Origin: Methanosarcina horonobensis HB-1 = JCM 15518
Lineage (GTDB): Archaea; Halobacteriota; Methanosarcinia; Methanosarcinales; Methanosarcinaceae
Assembly (NCBI RefSeq): GCF_000970285.1
Contig: NZ_CP009516.1
Span: 3,079,036-3,143,035 of the forward strand
DNA: 64,000 nt
Reading direction: 5' to 3'
Shown here: piece after piece, positions 35,004 through 44,501 of the stretch
Numbering within the stretch: position 1 is the first letter of the stretch
Layout: every line of letters begins with the position of its first letter
Translations under genes and position numbers: made by a program
The notes under the pieces: generated by a model
Databases searched by the model: none
Told to the model about the DNA's origin: nothing
Seen by the model: the letters and a program-made list of their open reading frames with translations, nothing else

Positions 35004-38000
35004 TCAATTAATTCCTCCTTTATCAGGCCATAAAATTGTGAAAGTACTTCCTTTTGTTAATTTGCTTTTAACTTTAATTTCTCCACCCTGCATCTCAACC
35101 AGACGCTTGACTATTGTCAAACCCAACCCTGTCCCGCAATACTTTCTTGAGAGTGTAGAATCAACCTGTTTAAAAGGCTCAAAAATTATTTGCTGCTTAT
35201 CTTCAGGAATGCCTATTCCATTGTCTCTGACGCTGACTTCTATTACATTTTCCAATTTCTTAGCTTCAACCTCTATATGTCCGTTTTCGGGAGTAAATTT
35301 CAGGGCATTATTAACGAGGTTATGGAGAATTTGCTTGAATTTTACTTTATCAATATAAATATTCAGATCAGCAGGCTCAGCTGTGAATTCCATGGATATA
35401 TTTTTTGAAGTAGTAAACGGAAGTGCAAGATTTTTAACATCCTCAAAAACTTCAGCAATACTTACGTTTTCAAAAGTTAGTGAAACATCCCCAGACTCTA
35501 TTCTTGAAATATCCAGAATATCATTAATCAGATTGAGAAGGTGATTTCCGCTTAAAGAAATGTTTTTTAGATATTTTAGCTGCTTTTCATTAAGTGGCCC
35601 AAACATCTGGTCAATCAGTATATCAGAATAGCCTATTACTGAATTCAGAGGAGTTCGCAATTCATGGCTTACTGTTGAAAGAAACTCACTTTTTGTCCGG
35701 TTAGCCTCTTCTGCATTTATTTTCGCACTAACAAGGGCTTTTTCTGCTTCGGCTTTTTCTGTCACATCCCTCATACTCCATACCCGCCCTTTAAGAATTC
35801 CATTGTTTACAAGTGGAGCTGAGTATCTTTCAAACACTCGTCCATCCCTAAAATAAACATCAGAGATATCGGTTTTGCTTGATCGACATAGGGACTGCAT
35901 TTCTGATAAGTGCTCTTCAGGATCTTTTACCTGATCTAAAATAAGACCAATAAGTTTCCAGCAGGTTTCCGTATTATCCAGAATATCCGACATACCTAAC
36001 ATTTTAGCAAGCTTTGAGTTTGAAAAACGAATTTTATGGTTGGTGTCAGTGACAAAAATACCATCTGCAGTTGACTCAAAAGTTGATTTTAGAAGAACAT
36101 CTCTATATTGAATATCCATGGAGTCTTGTTTCTGCTGGATCGCCAGTGCATAAAGCGCAGCAACCCTTCTGATTGCTTCAAACTCACTGTCAGAATATAC
36201 TTTTTTTGAATTTGCAAGGGATACCTGTCCCACGAGTTCGTTTCCAACAATTGCAGGAACGCTTAGGAAATTTTCCAGAGGGATATGTCCCTCAGGAACT
36301 CCTCCTGAAGCTGGATGAGTTTTTGGAGAATTCGTGTAAAAGCCTCTTTTTGTGTTTAACGCGTAACCGAGTAGTTTGGGGTACAGGCCTTTCGTATCTT
36401 TTGAAAAGGTAACCTTCTTATCCTTTTCATGAGTATTACAGGTTTTCATCATTCTGGTAAGGCTATAGCATATATTGTCACCGGTTTCCGGATCAATAGA
36501 AGAGACATATCCGTGTTCACTATCTGTCAGTCTTAGAGAGGCTGAAAGTACGATACCAGCAATAGTCTCAATGGAGTTATTCGGGTCTAACAGAGCATCT
36601 GCCAGTTCTGCAAGTTCTCTATTGACAGCAAGTTCCCATTTTAATTTCTTTTCAGCTTTTCTATATTCACTAATGTCCATGGAAAAAACAGCAAAATGGG
36701 AGAATTGACTGGAAGAGTTGTAGACAGGATAAATATGATGAAGAAAATGAATTCCATTTCGTACGTCTTCGAATTTTACGGATTTTTCTTCGGTCAAAAC
36801 AATATTAAACATTTTTATCCGCTGGTCTAAGATATCTTCAGGAGTTATCGTGTCAAGTTTCTTTCCTATAAACTCATCCTGTGTGATATTTAGCCTTTTA
36901 GCTGCTGTTTCGTTAATGTAAGCAACTGCACGGTCAGGTTTCATGAGAATTACAGACTCAGTAATGGCGTCCATCATAGAACGCAGAAGCTTCTCATTTT
37001 CGAGAGCTTTTCTTTCGGCTTCTTTCTGAGCCGTTATATCCTTGAAAACGCAGTGTGTCTGCTTGAAACTGCCATTCTCATCATATGCAATTCTTCCATC
37101 AAGAACTATATTTATAACTTTACCGTCTTTCCTCACAGCTTCATACTCAACACCCTGTACTTCTCCCTGCAGCTTGAATTTCTCCAAATGAGCTTTAAAC
37201 TTCTCAGCATACCTCGGCGTAAGAAAGTCTTCGAAGCACTTTCCGATTACTTCTTTCCAGGAATAACCTAGGGTTTCAAGCCATGTGTTGTTTACATCAA
37301 TGAAATATCCTTTTTCATCCAGGGAATGATAGCTGAGTGGAGCTTGCTGAAAAAGGAGTTCGAATCTGTTTTCGGCTTCAATAAGTGCTTTTTCTGTTCT
37401 GATATTATGGATTTTTTCTGAAACGTGAGAAGCTATTGTTTCTATAGAAAAAACATTATTAACTTTTTTATCTTTTGGCACGAGAATGGAAATACTACCA
37501 AAAATATTATTTTCATGTGAAAAACCAATAACCTGAATGGAATCAATATTAAGATTTATTTCTATTTTTTTACAGAGCTCTTGGGGAATTTTCTTTGCAA
37601 GCAAAATATAAAGACCATCTTTGAAATTTTCAAGTTTGCCACTTGTAAGAAGCTGGCTATTTAGTTCCAGATATTCCGGCATAAAAGTTACGTTAGCAAG
37701 GTCTCTGCCTGGCATACCGACAACCTTCTCTGCAAAGTTTTCAAATCCTATCGCTGCTCTAACCCTTATAGAATTTATGCTACTATCGTAGAATGCTACA
37801 ATAACATAACAATCTTTATTCAATTTATGAACAGCTTCCCCGGCTAACTTACACAGTTTGTCAGGGTCCTCAACACGATAGATTTCGATTAATATCTCGT
37901 TAATAAGCTGAAGTTCATGCAGACGCTCGTTATAATCGAATTCATTTTCACCATTTTCGGGTAATTCGTTAGTAGAGGTTTCATCCCGGCTGTTCATCAT
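35004..38000 (-). CDS. Cytoplasmic PAS/GAF hybrid sensor histidine kinase
   Basis: 998 residues, no membrane helix. Approximate order: GAF-like region (25-200), PAS (205-330), PAS (335-455), GAF (460-640), PAS (650-755), HisKA with phospho-acceptor His779 (FLSTVSHELRTPLNSVIGYSDIL), then HATPase_c with N box NALKFTPENG, G1 VRDNGIGI and G2 GTGLGLTIVKRL. Signals are probably intracellular (redox or small ligands); no haem-binding motif can be asserted. No receiver domain and no adjacent response regulator are present, so its partner is elsewhere. Confidence 0.9.
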   Translation of the reverse strand: MMNSRDETSTNELPENGENEFDYNERLHELQLINEILIEIYRVEDPDKLCKLAGEAVHKLNKDCYVIVAFYDSSINSIRVRAAIGFENFAEKVVGMPGRDLANVTFMPEYLELNSQLLTSGKLENFKDGLYILLAKKIPQELCKKIEINLNIDSIQVIGFSHENNIFGSISILVPKDKKVNNVFSIETIASHVSEKIHNIRTEKALIEAENRFELLFQQAPLSYHSLDEKGYFIDVNNTWLETLGYSWKEVIGKCFEDFLTPRYAEKFKAHLEKFKLQGEVQGVEYEAVRKDGKVINIVLDGRIAYDENGSFKQTHCVFKDITAQKEAERKALENEKLLRSMMDAITESVILMKPDRAVAYINETAAKRLNITQDEFIGKKLDTITPEDILDQRIKMFNIVLTEEKSVKFEDVRNGIHFLHHIYPVYNSSSQFSHFAVFSMDISEYRKAEKKLKWELAVNRELAELADALLDPNNSIETIAGIVLSASLRLTDSEHGYVSSIDPETGDNICYSLTRMMKTCNTHEKDKKVTFSKDTKGLYPKLLGYALNTKRGFYTNSPKTHPASGGVPEGHIPLENFLSVPAIVGNELVGQVSLANSKKVYSDSEFEAIRRVAALYALAIQQKQDSMDIQYRDVLLKSTFESTADGIFVTDTNHKIRFSNSKLAKMLGMSDILDNTETCWKLIGLILDQVKDPEEHLSEMQSLCRSSKTDISDVYFRDGRVFERYSAPLVNNGILKGRVWSMRDVTEKAEAEKALVSAKINAEEANRTKSEFLSTVSHELRTPLNSVIGYSDILIDQMFGPLNEKQLKYLKNISLSGNHLLNLINDILDISRIESGDVSLTFENVSIAEVFEDVKNLALPFTTSKNISMEFTAEPADLNIYIDKVKFKQILHNLVNNALKFTPENGHIEVEAKKLENVIEVSVRDNGIGIPEDKQQIIFEPFKQVDSTLSRKYCGTGLGLTIVKRLVEMQGGEIKVKSKLTKGSTFTILWPDKGGIN

Positions 38001-38327
38001 ACATTTATCTCTTTATATTTATATATAAAGATTATTATCCAGTTCAAAAGCTCCCCCAACATTTGCAGTTTTCATCCAAGATCGTTTTCGAGAAGTTTTT
38101 AAAAGATACGATTTTAAGTTTTCAGGCACATTCTCATTCAATGAAAAGATTAATTGTGAAAAAAAATTAATGAAGGGTATACTTTTTTCGAAAAAATTGG
38201 AAAGTAGATTAAAGTTTTAAAAATAAAAATCAACTAAGGTTAAAAGAGGACCTCATAGAGTATGTTGATATTATAAAATAAAGGTAGAAATCAGTTAAAT
38301 ATATATTCAACAAGAGATAAAATATAG
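38001..38327. other. Divergent promoter region
   Basis: Noncoding, strongly AT-rich, between the divergent sensor kinase and DUF460 genes. ATTTATATATAAAG (38020-38033) is a likely TATA box for the kinase on the minus strand, and AAATATATATTC near 38297 for DUF460. Confidence 0.45.
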
Positions 38328-40322
38328 GTGTTCATGCAAAAAAGGATTATTTATGGAATCGATATTGCTCGGGGTTCTCCCAGGGCGAGGGAACTTCCCA
38401 GGTATGCTCTTGCCATTCTCAGGGATGGTGAGATTTCTCATTTCAGTATGCTTCGCCGCCAGAAGATTTTCAATATGATTCAGAGGGACAGGCCGGAGAT
38501 AATAGCTGTTGACAACATTTTCGAACTAGCAGCTGACAGAAGCGAGCTTCTTTCTCTTATGGAACGTCTGCCTGATGGAGTTAAACTCGTCCAGGTAACA
38601 GGCGGGTTGCATCCTGAACCTCTTGTCAGGCTTGCACGCAAGCATGGAATTCCTGTTGATCCCGAGAATCCAAATGATGAAGCTGAAGCCTGTGCCAGGC
38701 TTGCAGACCTAGGGATAGGGCATGAGGTTTCTCTTTTTGAAGACATCACGAAAATTAAGGTTAGCAGAGCCCGTTCCCTGGGACGGGGAGGCTGGAGCCA
38801 GAACAGATACAGAAGAAAGGTACACGGAGCTGTGCTTCAGAGAAGCAGGGAGATCGAAAACGCCCTTAAAGACCTTTCACGGGAAAAAGGCATCAGGTTT
38901 GAAGCCGTGAATGTGAAAGGTTTCGGGGGTTATGTCAGATCTGAATTTACCGTTTATGCAAAGCGTGGAGAGATTCCAATACATTCTATGGCAAGCAATG
39001 ATGCGCAGGTAAGTGTGAGAAGTGTCGAACGCGATAAAATCCGCTACGTTCCCCTTAAACCCAGGACCCAGAGACGCAAATTCACAATCGTCGGGCTCGA
39101 TCCGGGAACTACTGTAGGCATAGCCATTCTTTCTCTCGATGGAGACCTTCTCTACCTGAAAAGTTTCAGGGGGATAGCTCCTGATGAAGTTGTCAAGCTT
39201 ATTGCCGAATATGGAAAACCTGCAGTAATCGCAAGCGATGTTACTCCAATGCCAGGCTCGGTTGAAAAGATCAGAAGGAGCTTTAATGCCGTTCCTGCAA
39301 GCCCGGGAATTGAGGTTTCTGCTGAAGAAAAAATTGCGCTTGGAAAGACTTTCGGTTACTCCAATGACCATGAAAGGGACGCATTGACTGCAGCTCTTCT
39401 CACCTACAGAAGTTACAAGAACATCTTTGCACGCATAGAAAAGAAAGCCCCAGAAAATGCAGACCTTGAGCTGATAAAGCTTCATGTAATTCGCGGAGAC
39501 TCGATAGAAGCCGCAATTGAAAAAGTCCGGGCTGCCTCTGAAGCTCGTGAAAAACCAAGGTCAAGAGCAGTACCTGGGAAACCTGAGGAAAGGACTGCAA
39601 CTGACGAGTCCCTCCTTAAAATGAGGGAGGTTGTTCAGAGGCAGGGAGAGCAGATCCAGAACCTGCAAGAATATGTTGAGGAACTGAAACAGGCACTGGT
39701 TGCAAAAGACAGAAAGATCTCAAAGCTTGAGTCAAGATTAAAAGGTTTCAAAAAGGAAGCTTATAGTGAAGTAAGGAAATCAAAAGAGCTCCAGATAAGG
39801 GACAGCACCATCGAGAGCTTGAAAAAAGAACTCAGCAATAAAAACAGGACCGTAAAAGAACTCAGACGTAGGAGCAATAAACTCAGGAAAATCCAGAAAA
39901 TGGAGATCCGTGGGGAAGGTACTCCCGTAAAAGTTATTGATGCTTTTACGAAAGAGTCCATTGCCGAAACCAAAGAAAAATACGGGCTCAAAGCAGGAGA
40001 CGTAGTCTTCCTTGAAAACCCGAGCGGAGGCGGGGCTGCAACTGCCCAGATCCTTGTGGAAGCCAGAGTTCGGGCTGTAGTTATTCCTGAGGACATCTCT
40101 CATGCAGCAGAGGAGACATTCTTTAAAGGTGACGTGCCGATCTTAAGAAATATCCAGCTTGAGAGAGCTGACGACTTTGCAATGGCAGAACCGGAAGCTA
40201 TGAAAGCTGCAATTGCCGAATGGGAAAAGGCGGCCGAAAAAAGACGCCAGAAAGCCAAAGAAGACGAACTGCAGAGCCTCTTTGAAGAGTACAGAAGTGA
40301 GAGGCGGAGAGGCCTGGTTTAA
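38328..40322 (+). CDS. DUF460 archaeal protein with RNase H-like domain and coiled coil
   Basis: About 664 residues. The N-terminal part starts YGIDIARGSPRARELPRYALA and a second domain contains IVGLDPGTTVGIAILSLDGDLLYLKS, both reading like RNase H/YqgF-fold strands with conserved Asp; NDHERDALTAALLTYRSY carries further acidic residues. A long coiled coil (about 420-525) precedes a C-terminal domain. The family is widespread in archaea and presumed to act on nucleic acids, without proven function. The start is uncertain between GTG 38328 and ATG 38334. Confidence 0.88.
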   Translation: MFMQKRIIYGIDIARGSPRARELPRYALAILRDGEISHFSMLRRQKIFNMIQRDRPEIIAVDNIFELAADRSELLSLMERLPDGVKLVQVTGGLHPEPLVRLARKHGIPVDPENPNDEAEACARLADLGIGHEVSLFEDITKIKVSRARSLGRGGWSQNRYRRKVHGAVLQRSREIENALKDLSREKGIRFEAVNVKGFGGYVRSEFTVYAKRGEIPIHSMASNDAQVSVRSVERDKIRYVPLKPRTQRRKFTIVGLDPGTTVGIAILSLDGDLLYLKSFRGIAPDEVVKLIAEYGKPAVIASDVTPMPGSVEKIRRSFNAVPASPGIEVSAEEKIALGKTFGYSNDHERDALTAALLTYRSYKNIFARIEKKAPENADLELIKLHVIRGDSIEAAIEKVRAASEAREKPRSRAVPGKPEERTATDESLLKMREVVQRQGEQIQNLQEYVEELKQALVAKDRKISKLESRLKGFKKEAYSEVRKSKELQIRDSTIESLKKELSNKNRTVKELRRRSNKLRKIQKMEIRGEGTPVKVIDAFTKESIAETKEKYGLKAGDVVFLENPSGGGAATAQILVEARVRAVVIPEDISHAAEETFFKGDVPILRNIQLERADDFAMAEPEAMKAAIAEWEKAAEKRRQKAKEDELQSLFEEYRSERRRGLV

Positions 40323-40342
40323 GGCCCTTCTTTAAATTTTTC

Positions 40343-40582
40343 TTAAAACTCCTCTGCTTTTTTTGTAGAACCCGCTTGCATGGCCCTTACTTCTTCCAAT
40401 CCAATAGCTTGTCCGCCTACTCCCCAGCTTCCACTCTTTACTTCCTGGACTGTCACCACTGTATAGCTACGGAGATTTTCTCCCATGAACGAGACTACAA
40501 CATCTGTCACGTCCTTGATAAGCTTCTTGATCTCGTCCTCGGAGAATACGCCTTCAATGAGTTTGATATCAACATATGGCAT
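40343..40582 (-). CDS. 4-oxalocrotonate tautomerase family protein
   Basis: 79 residues. The start is set at 40582 because it yields Met-Pro: removal of Met exposes Pro1, the catalytic base of this superfamily (PYVDIKLIEGVFSEDEIKKLI). A GGGGGG run eight bases upstream is the ribosome site; a longer frame to 40645 would bury the proline. The C-terminal third (SGSWGVGGQAIG) is typical of the small-subunit members. The substrate is unknown. It is convergent with DUF460. Confidence 0.85.
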   Translation of the reverse strand: MPYVDIKLIEGVFSEDEIKKLIKDVTDVVVSFMGENLRSYTVVTVQEVKSGSWGVGGQAIGLEEVRAMQAGSTKKAEEF

Positions 40583-40966
40583 TTCTTTCTTCCCCCCAAA
40601 TCTACTACTACGCCTTATCTCTCGTTTTTTTTGAATTTCCACCAACCTATTAGATTTGAGACCAGAAAAACTTATCTACTTGAAGTTTTCTCATTTTCCA
40701 CATAATTCCTTTATTTTCAATAACACTTGATATGAAGAATAATTTTTTTCAGGCTACAGCTTCATAAATGCTATGAGTATCACAGCATAAGAATCGTAAA
40801 TATGCTGGAAAACAATATTACATTTTTGTTCATAACTTTCTGTATCATATAATTCGGGCAGCCCTTAATCCAGTTCGTCTATTTAAGGTGCAACGTTTAA
40901 TGAAGATTTTCGACATCACATTAAATAAACTAAGGCTTAAATGCTCCTAATATAGGATTACAGATG

Positions 40967-41215
40967 TCAGTAACTTTTATTCTTTATGTAAACAATAAGG
41001 CATAGTATTATTAGGGCTGCAAGAACAACTGCATAGTATAATGGATTGCCTTCGATATTGAATCCGAGTATACCGAGCGAGCCTTCCTCCTCTGGGCTTG
41101 CTTCAATTCCTACGGCACTATTAAACCTTTCTTCTATACCCATATGACCTGAGATTAGATATGCTGCCAGGCTTAAGCCCATAACAATTAAAATTAACCC
41201 TCCAAAAAGGATCAT
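40967..41215 (-). CDS. PDGLE-domain membrane protein of the cobalt/nickel transporter (CbiN-like role)
   Basis: About 82 residues from ATG 41215, with two hydrophobic helices (near 3-20 and 60-77). The sequence between has an SxxxGILGFNIEGNPLYY segment, close to the PDGLE component found fused to or beside CbiM/NikM. The gene overlaps no essential part of cbiM: the cbiM stop is at 41235-41237. A longer frame to 41299 would overlap cbiM by 65 bases and is less likely. Confidence 0.75.
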   Translation of the reverse strand: MILFGGLILIVMGLSLAAYLISGHMGIEERFNSAVGIEASPEEEGSLGILGFNIEGNPLYYAVVLAALIILCLIVYIKNKSY

Positions 41216-41234
41216 ACCTTTTCTTCTTTCCGTC

Positions 41235-41894
41235 TCATGCAACGGGCTCAGCCTCCGAAAGCATGTCTGGCCTGATCTTATGTATGTATGACACCGCATA
41301 TCCTGTAAGTACTGCTTCTATTGCAGCAACCCCCATGTTAACTCCTGAAACCAGAGTGAGCCCGTAGAGAATATCAGTACGGCTCTGAGTGACTCCCTGG
41401 ATACCCGAAATCAATATTATAATTATCATAGTTATATTGCCAAGTAAAAGCCCTGCCAGGGTAGCAGTGCCGGCTCTTGAGAATGAGCTCAATTTAGCCC
41501 TGCCAAGCCAGTGATATATACCATAGGCAGTCAAAACTTCAGTTGTATTGACCAGGGTATTCGCGCCAATCATTCCCCATCCTCCATGTCCTATCGCGGC
41601 AGACAATATGTTCACTATGAACACGACCATTCCTCCGACTGCAGGTCCTGCAAGAATACCTATAAGGGGCGTGAGATTCATGTGGACGCCTCCAAACAGA
41701 GGGATATTTACCTGAAAGATCGCGAATGAAGCAGCGGTACACATTCCAGCTATAGTTATTGCCTTACTGCCACCGGCTCGCTTCGTTTTTCTCATCCAAT
41801 ATATAAATATACAGATCAAAATTATCGAAACAATCCACCATATAGAAATCCACTGCAATGTAAAAGCACCATCTTGTAGATGTATATGAGCCAT
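41235..41894 (-). CDS. cbiM: Cobalt/nickel ECF transporter substrate-binding component CbiM/NikM
   Basis: 219 residues with six or seven hydrophobic helices. The N-terminal MAHIHLQDG places histidines at positions 3 and 5, matching the metal-binding N-terminal loop of CbiM/NikM proteins. It works with CbiQ, CbiO and the PDGLE protein to take up Co2+ or Ni2+, needed for corrinoids, coenzyme F430 and Ni-enzymes. Which metal is preferred cannot be decided here. Two 21-bp palindromes end about 80 bases upstream of the start. Confidence 0.88.
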   Translation of the reverse strand: MAHIHLQDGAFTLQWISIWWIVSIILICIFIYWMRKTKRAGGSKAITIAGMCTAASFAIFQVNIPLFGGVHMNLTPLIGILAGPAVGGMVVFIVNILSAAIGHGGWGMIGANTLVNTTEVLTAYGIYHWLGRAKLSSFSRAGTATLAGLLLGNITMIIIILISGIQGVTQSRTDILYGLTLVSGVNMGVAAIEAVLTGYAVSYIHKIRPDMLSEAEPVA

Positions 41895-41975
41895 AATTGG
41901 ATTTTCCTGACAGCCTGTATTTTTATATGATTTAATATATTCAAATCAATATCTCATTGTAACCAAAATATTTAA

Positions 41976-42016
41976 TATTTGGCATAATGGCAAATAATTT
42001 GGTATAAGACCAAATT
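41976..42016. promoter_or_regulatory. Two adjacent 21-bp palindromic operator candidates upstream of cbiM
   Basis: Site A (41976-41996) and site B (41996-42016) share the core ATTTGGYATAANNNCAAAT and abut, sharing one base; centres are 20 bp apart, two helical turns. A closely related site lies upstream of cbiQ (44080-44100). Binding by a metal-responsive repressor is inferred. Confidence 0.6.
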
Positions 42017-42114
42017 TTGATCGGCGATTCACCAGTGAGTAACATCATTATATTAAAAAATAAGTATTAAGAAATCAGCATTAAGAAATAAAATTCGAGC
42101 CAGTCTTTCGCAGT

Positions 42115-43010
42115 TTACTCCTGTTCGCTAGTCAGATATTCTATCAGCTCTTCTATAGTCACAGGCCTCCTTTCTATCCCTTCTCCGCTGCATTTGCAGA
42201 CAGCTTCGTATACCTGTACAACCTTAGGCTTTTTCAGTCCGGCATTTCAAGTAACTTGGTATTGTAAAAGATCTCCGAGGGACGGCCTTCAGCTATTACG
42301 GATCCTTTTTTGACGATGCATATCCTATCTGCTATACGTGCTGCAAGGTCAAGGTCATGCGTTGCTAATACGACACTGATACCGTGCTTCTCTTTTAATT
42401 CACAGATCACTTTCTCGATGATTTCCGCATGCTTTGGATCCAGGTCGGACGTGGGCTCGTCCAGGGCAATGATTTTTGGCTTCATGGCAAGGATGCCAGC
42501 TATTGATACTAGCCTCTTCTGACCGCCACTTAGATAGTTAGGGATCTTGTTTATAAGCTCCTCAGCTCCTAAAACCCTTAAAGCTTTCATTGCTGCATCC
42601 CAGGCTTCACCCCTGTTCATTCCCAGATTGAGAGGCCCGAACATTACATCATCCAGGACTGTAGGCGCAAAAAGCTGATCATCTGATCTCTGGAATACTA
42701 TGCCTACATTCTTCCACAGGTCTTTTTTCGTCCGGGAGTCAATACGTTGGCCCATAACATTTATATTGCCTTTTGATGGTAGGAGCAGGCCATTCAAATG
42801 TTCCAGCAGAGTTGATTTGCCTGAACCATTAGCTCCGCATACGGCAATTATCTCATTTTCGTGAACCCTGAAGCATAGATCATGAATTCCAATGCTGCCG
42901 TCAGGATAGGTATGACTTGCACAATCTATGTGTATCAGCTCGTGAGGCCTGGGACGATAGTGATCGGAGACCGAATCGATATATTTTCTATCCATGAATT
43001 GCAAACTCAC
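42115..43010 (-). CDS. cbiO: Cobalt/nickel ECF transporter ATPase CbiO, frameshifted near the C-terminus
   Basis: ABC ATPase driving metal uptake. The uninterrupted frame is 42234-43010 (258 residues) with Walker A GANGSGKSTLL, Q-loop region, signature LSGGQKRL, Walker B IIALDEPTSDLD and H-loop ATHD. It ends KLLEMPD-stop, but adding one base in the GAAATG run near 42243 continues as ENAGLKKPKVVQVYEA and on through PVTIEELIEYLTSEQE to a stop at 42115, a tail typical of CbiO proteins. So a one-base deletion, or a sequencing error, removes about 42 residues. All catalytic motifs are intact, so some function may remain. It begins two bases after cbiQ ends. Confidence 0.8.
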
Positions 43011-43012
43011 CT

Positions 43013-43834
43013 CTAAACTGATGAACTGTAAAATAGTAGCAGATAAGCTACTGTGAAGAAAAGAACAAGCAGGATAATGTATTCCAGAGGTCTCATTTGT
43101 TGAATTTCTGTTGCCGCAATGTATTTTCCACTATATCCTCTGGACTCTAGGGCCTTATTCACTCTTTCTGCACGGTCGTAAGATCTGATAAAGACCAGTG
43201 CGAAGATCTCAGCAAAGACCTGGCTCTGTCTGCCTATGCTCCTAATAATGCCTCCACCTCTCGATTTAAATGCCCTGATCATCGAATTGACCATATCCAG
43301 TGTTATAAAGAGGAACCTGTAGGACATTAAAAATATTTGATCCAGGGGAGACGGAAAAATCCTGTAAATCATGGCTGAAAGATGAGCGTATCTGGTAGTC
43401 ATAAGTAGCAGAAGTGAGGATGTTATAGGTATCAGGGCTTTCAACAAAAGCCGTATGGGCAGCAGTAATCCCTTATCCGTTAAAGTCAAGGATAGCCAGG
43501 GCAATCTCAGAGAAAACAACGGCACTCCGGGTTCGTTCCACATCAATATAATGACCAGAGATAGAACGAACAAAATGGGCAAAAGGTACCAGTCAGATAA
43601 TTTTCTTAAAGGCAGGTCAGACTGCCAGTATAATACGACCACAAACAAATACAATGCTATCAGTAGCTCAATACTTTGAATAATGGTTAATATTGCGATA
43701 ATGGCAATAAGGCCCATTAACTTTGTCCAGGGACTGATCTTGCAGAGGATAGAGTGACAGTTCTCACTATAATAGGTGATAAGATCAAAATCAGGAAGAT
43801 GATCGGATGCCTGTGAATTGCTCATGGATATCAT
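43013..43834 (-). CDS. cbiQ: Cobalt/nickel ECF transporter transmembrane component CbiQ (EcfT)
   Basis: 273 residues, about five or six helices in an N-terminal and a C-terminal group. The two coupling-helix motifs of EcfT are visible: IRAFKSRGG and NKALESRGY, the short Ala/Ser-Arg-Gly motifs that contact the ATPases. Its gene precedes cbiO directly, so they form one transcript; cbiM follows after a 340-base gap with its own operator-like sites. Confidence 0.9.
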   Translation of the reverse strand: MISMSNSQASDHLPDFDLITYYSENCHSILCKISPWTKLMGLIAIIAILTIIQSIELLIALYLFVVVLYWQSDLPLRKLSDWYLLPILFVLSLVIILMWNEPGVPLFSLRLPWLSLTLTDKGLLLPIRLLLKALIPITSSLLLLMTTRYAHLSAMIYRIFPSPLDQIFLMSYRFLFITLDMVNSMIRAFKSRGGGIIRSIGRQSQVFAEIFALVFIRSYDRAERVNKALESRGYSGKYIAATEIQQMRPLEYIILLVLFFTVAYLLLFYSSSV

Positions 43835-44501
43835 AGGATATTAAATAATTCTGTTTATTTGCGGTCAGAATTCTGTACTATCTGAGCGGTATCATTTCTG
43901 TACTATCTGAACAGTAATCCGGCATATTCTTCCTTTTTCATTAGGTTTTCAAAGTTTATTCCTCCATAGCACATGTAAATCAGCCTTCCCTGGCCAGCTA
44001 ATTAATGTTTTTCACATTCAGCTATTATTTCCGTGAGGTAAATATATAATTTTGGATTAAGCACAAGTTTTTAGAACTAAATTTGGTATGTATACAAATT
44101 TCCTGGAGACAAAAATAAACGGAGTTAACTTAAGTTAAAGCTTAAAATATGTCGCCATCGACTCGTAAACTCTCATTTTAAAAATTCAGTATTTTAATAA
44201 ACAGAAGGAACCAGAAGAAAAAAGAGAAAAGAAAAAAGAGAAAAGAAAACCAATAAAGGTAGATCAGAACAATTTGAAAAGAAAAAAGTTCATAAGAAAA
44301 AGTTCGTAAATTATGTTTTAGGATGGACTCGAAATTAGGTAAAAAGAAGACAGTTTTTCCCAATTCTCCGTGTATCGATGATTTACTTTTCCTTTTCAGA
44401 CTAGTTAGAAATCCTCGGTACTTGTTTTTGCAGTCTCTTTTAAAAAGTCCTTGATATTTTTTAATTCTTGATACTTGTTAGTCCCGATATTTGTTAATAG
44501 A
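43835..44501. other. Noncoding region upstream of cbiQ
   Basis: TTCTGTACTATCTGA is repeated at 43871-43885 and 43896-43910 (25-bp period), close to the cbiQ start. Palindromic sites at 44049-44100 are described separately. Beyond 44160 a purine-rich AAAAGAGAAAAG stretch lies downstream of the DUF2148 gene and could end transcription on the minus strand. No gene supported. Confidence 0.5.
44049..44100. promoter_or_regulatory. Palindromic operator candidates upstream of cbiQ
   Basis: Site C (44080-44100) matches ATTTGGYAT-N5-CAAAT with perfect 6-bp outer arms AATTTG/CAAATT. Site D (44049-44069) is a weaker relative, 16 of 21 positions matching site B. Distance to the cbiQ start is about 215-265 bases, so the transcript would have a long leader. 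Confidence 0.5.

Noticed and set aside
38877-39485. 202-codon minus-strand frame
   Set aside because: Antisense to DUF460; composition typical of a shadow.
44178-44363. 61-codon minus-strand Phe/Leu-rich frame
   Set aside because: Low-complexity translation of a purine-rich noncoding stretch; no ribosome site.
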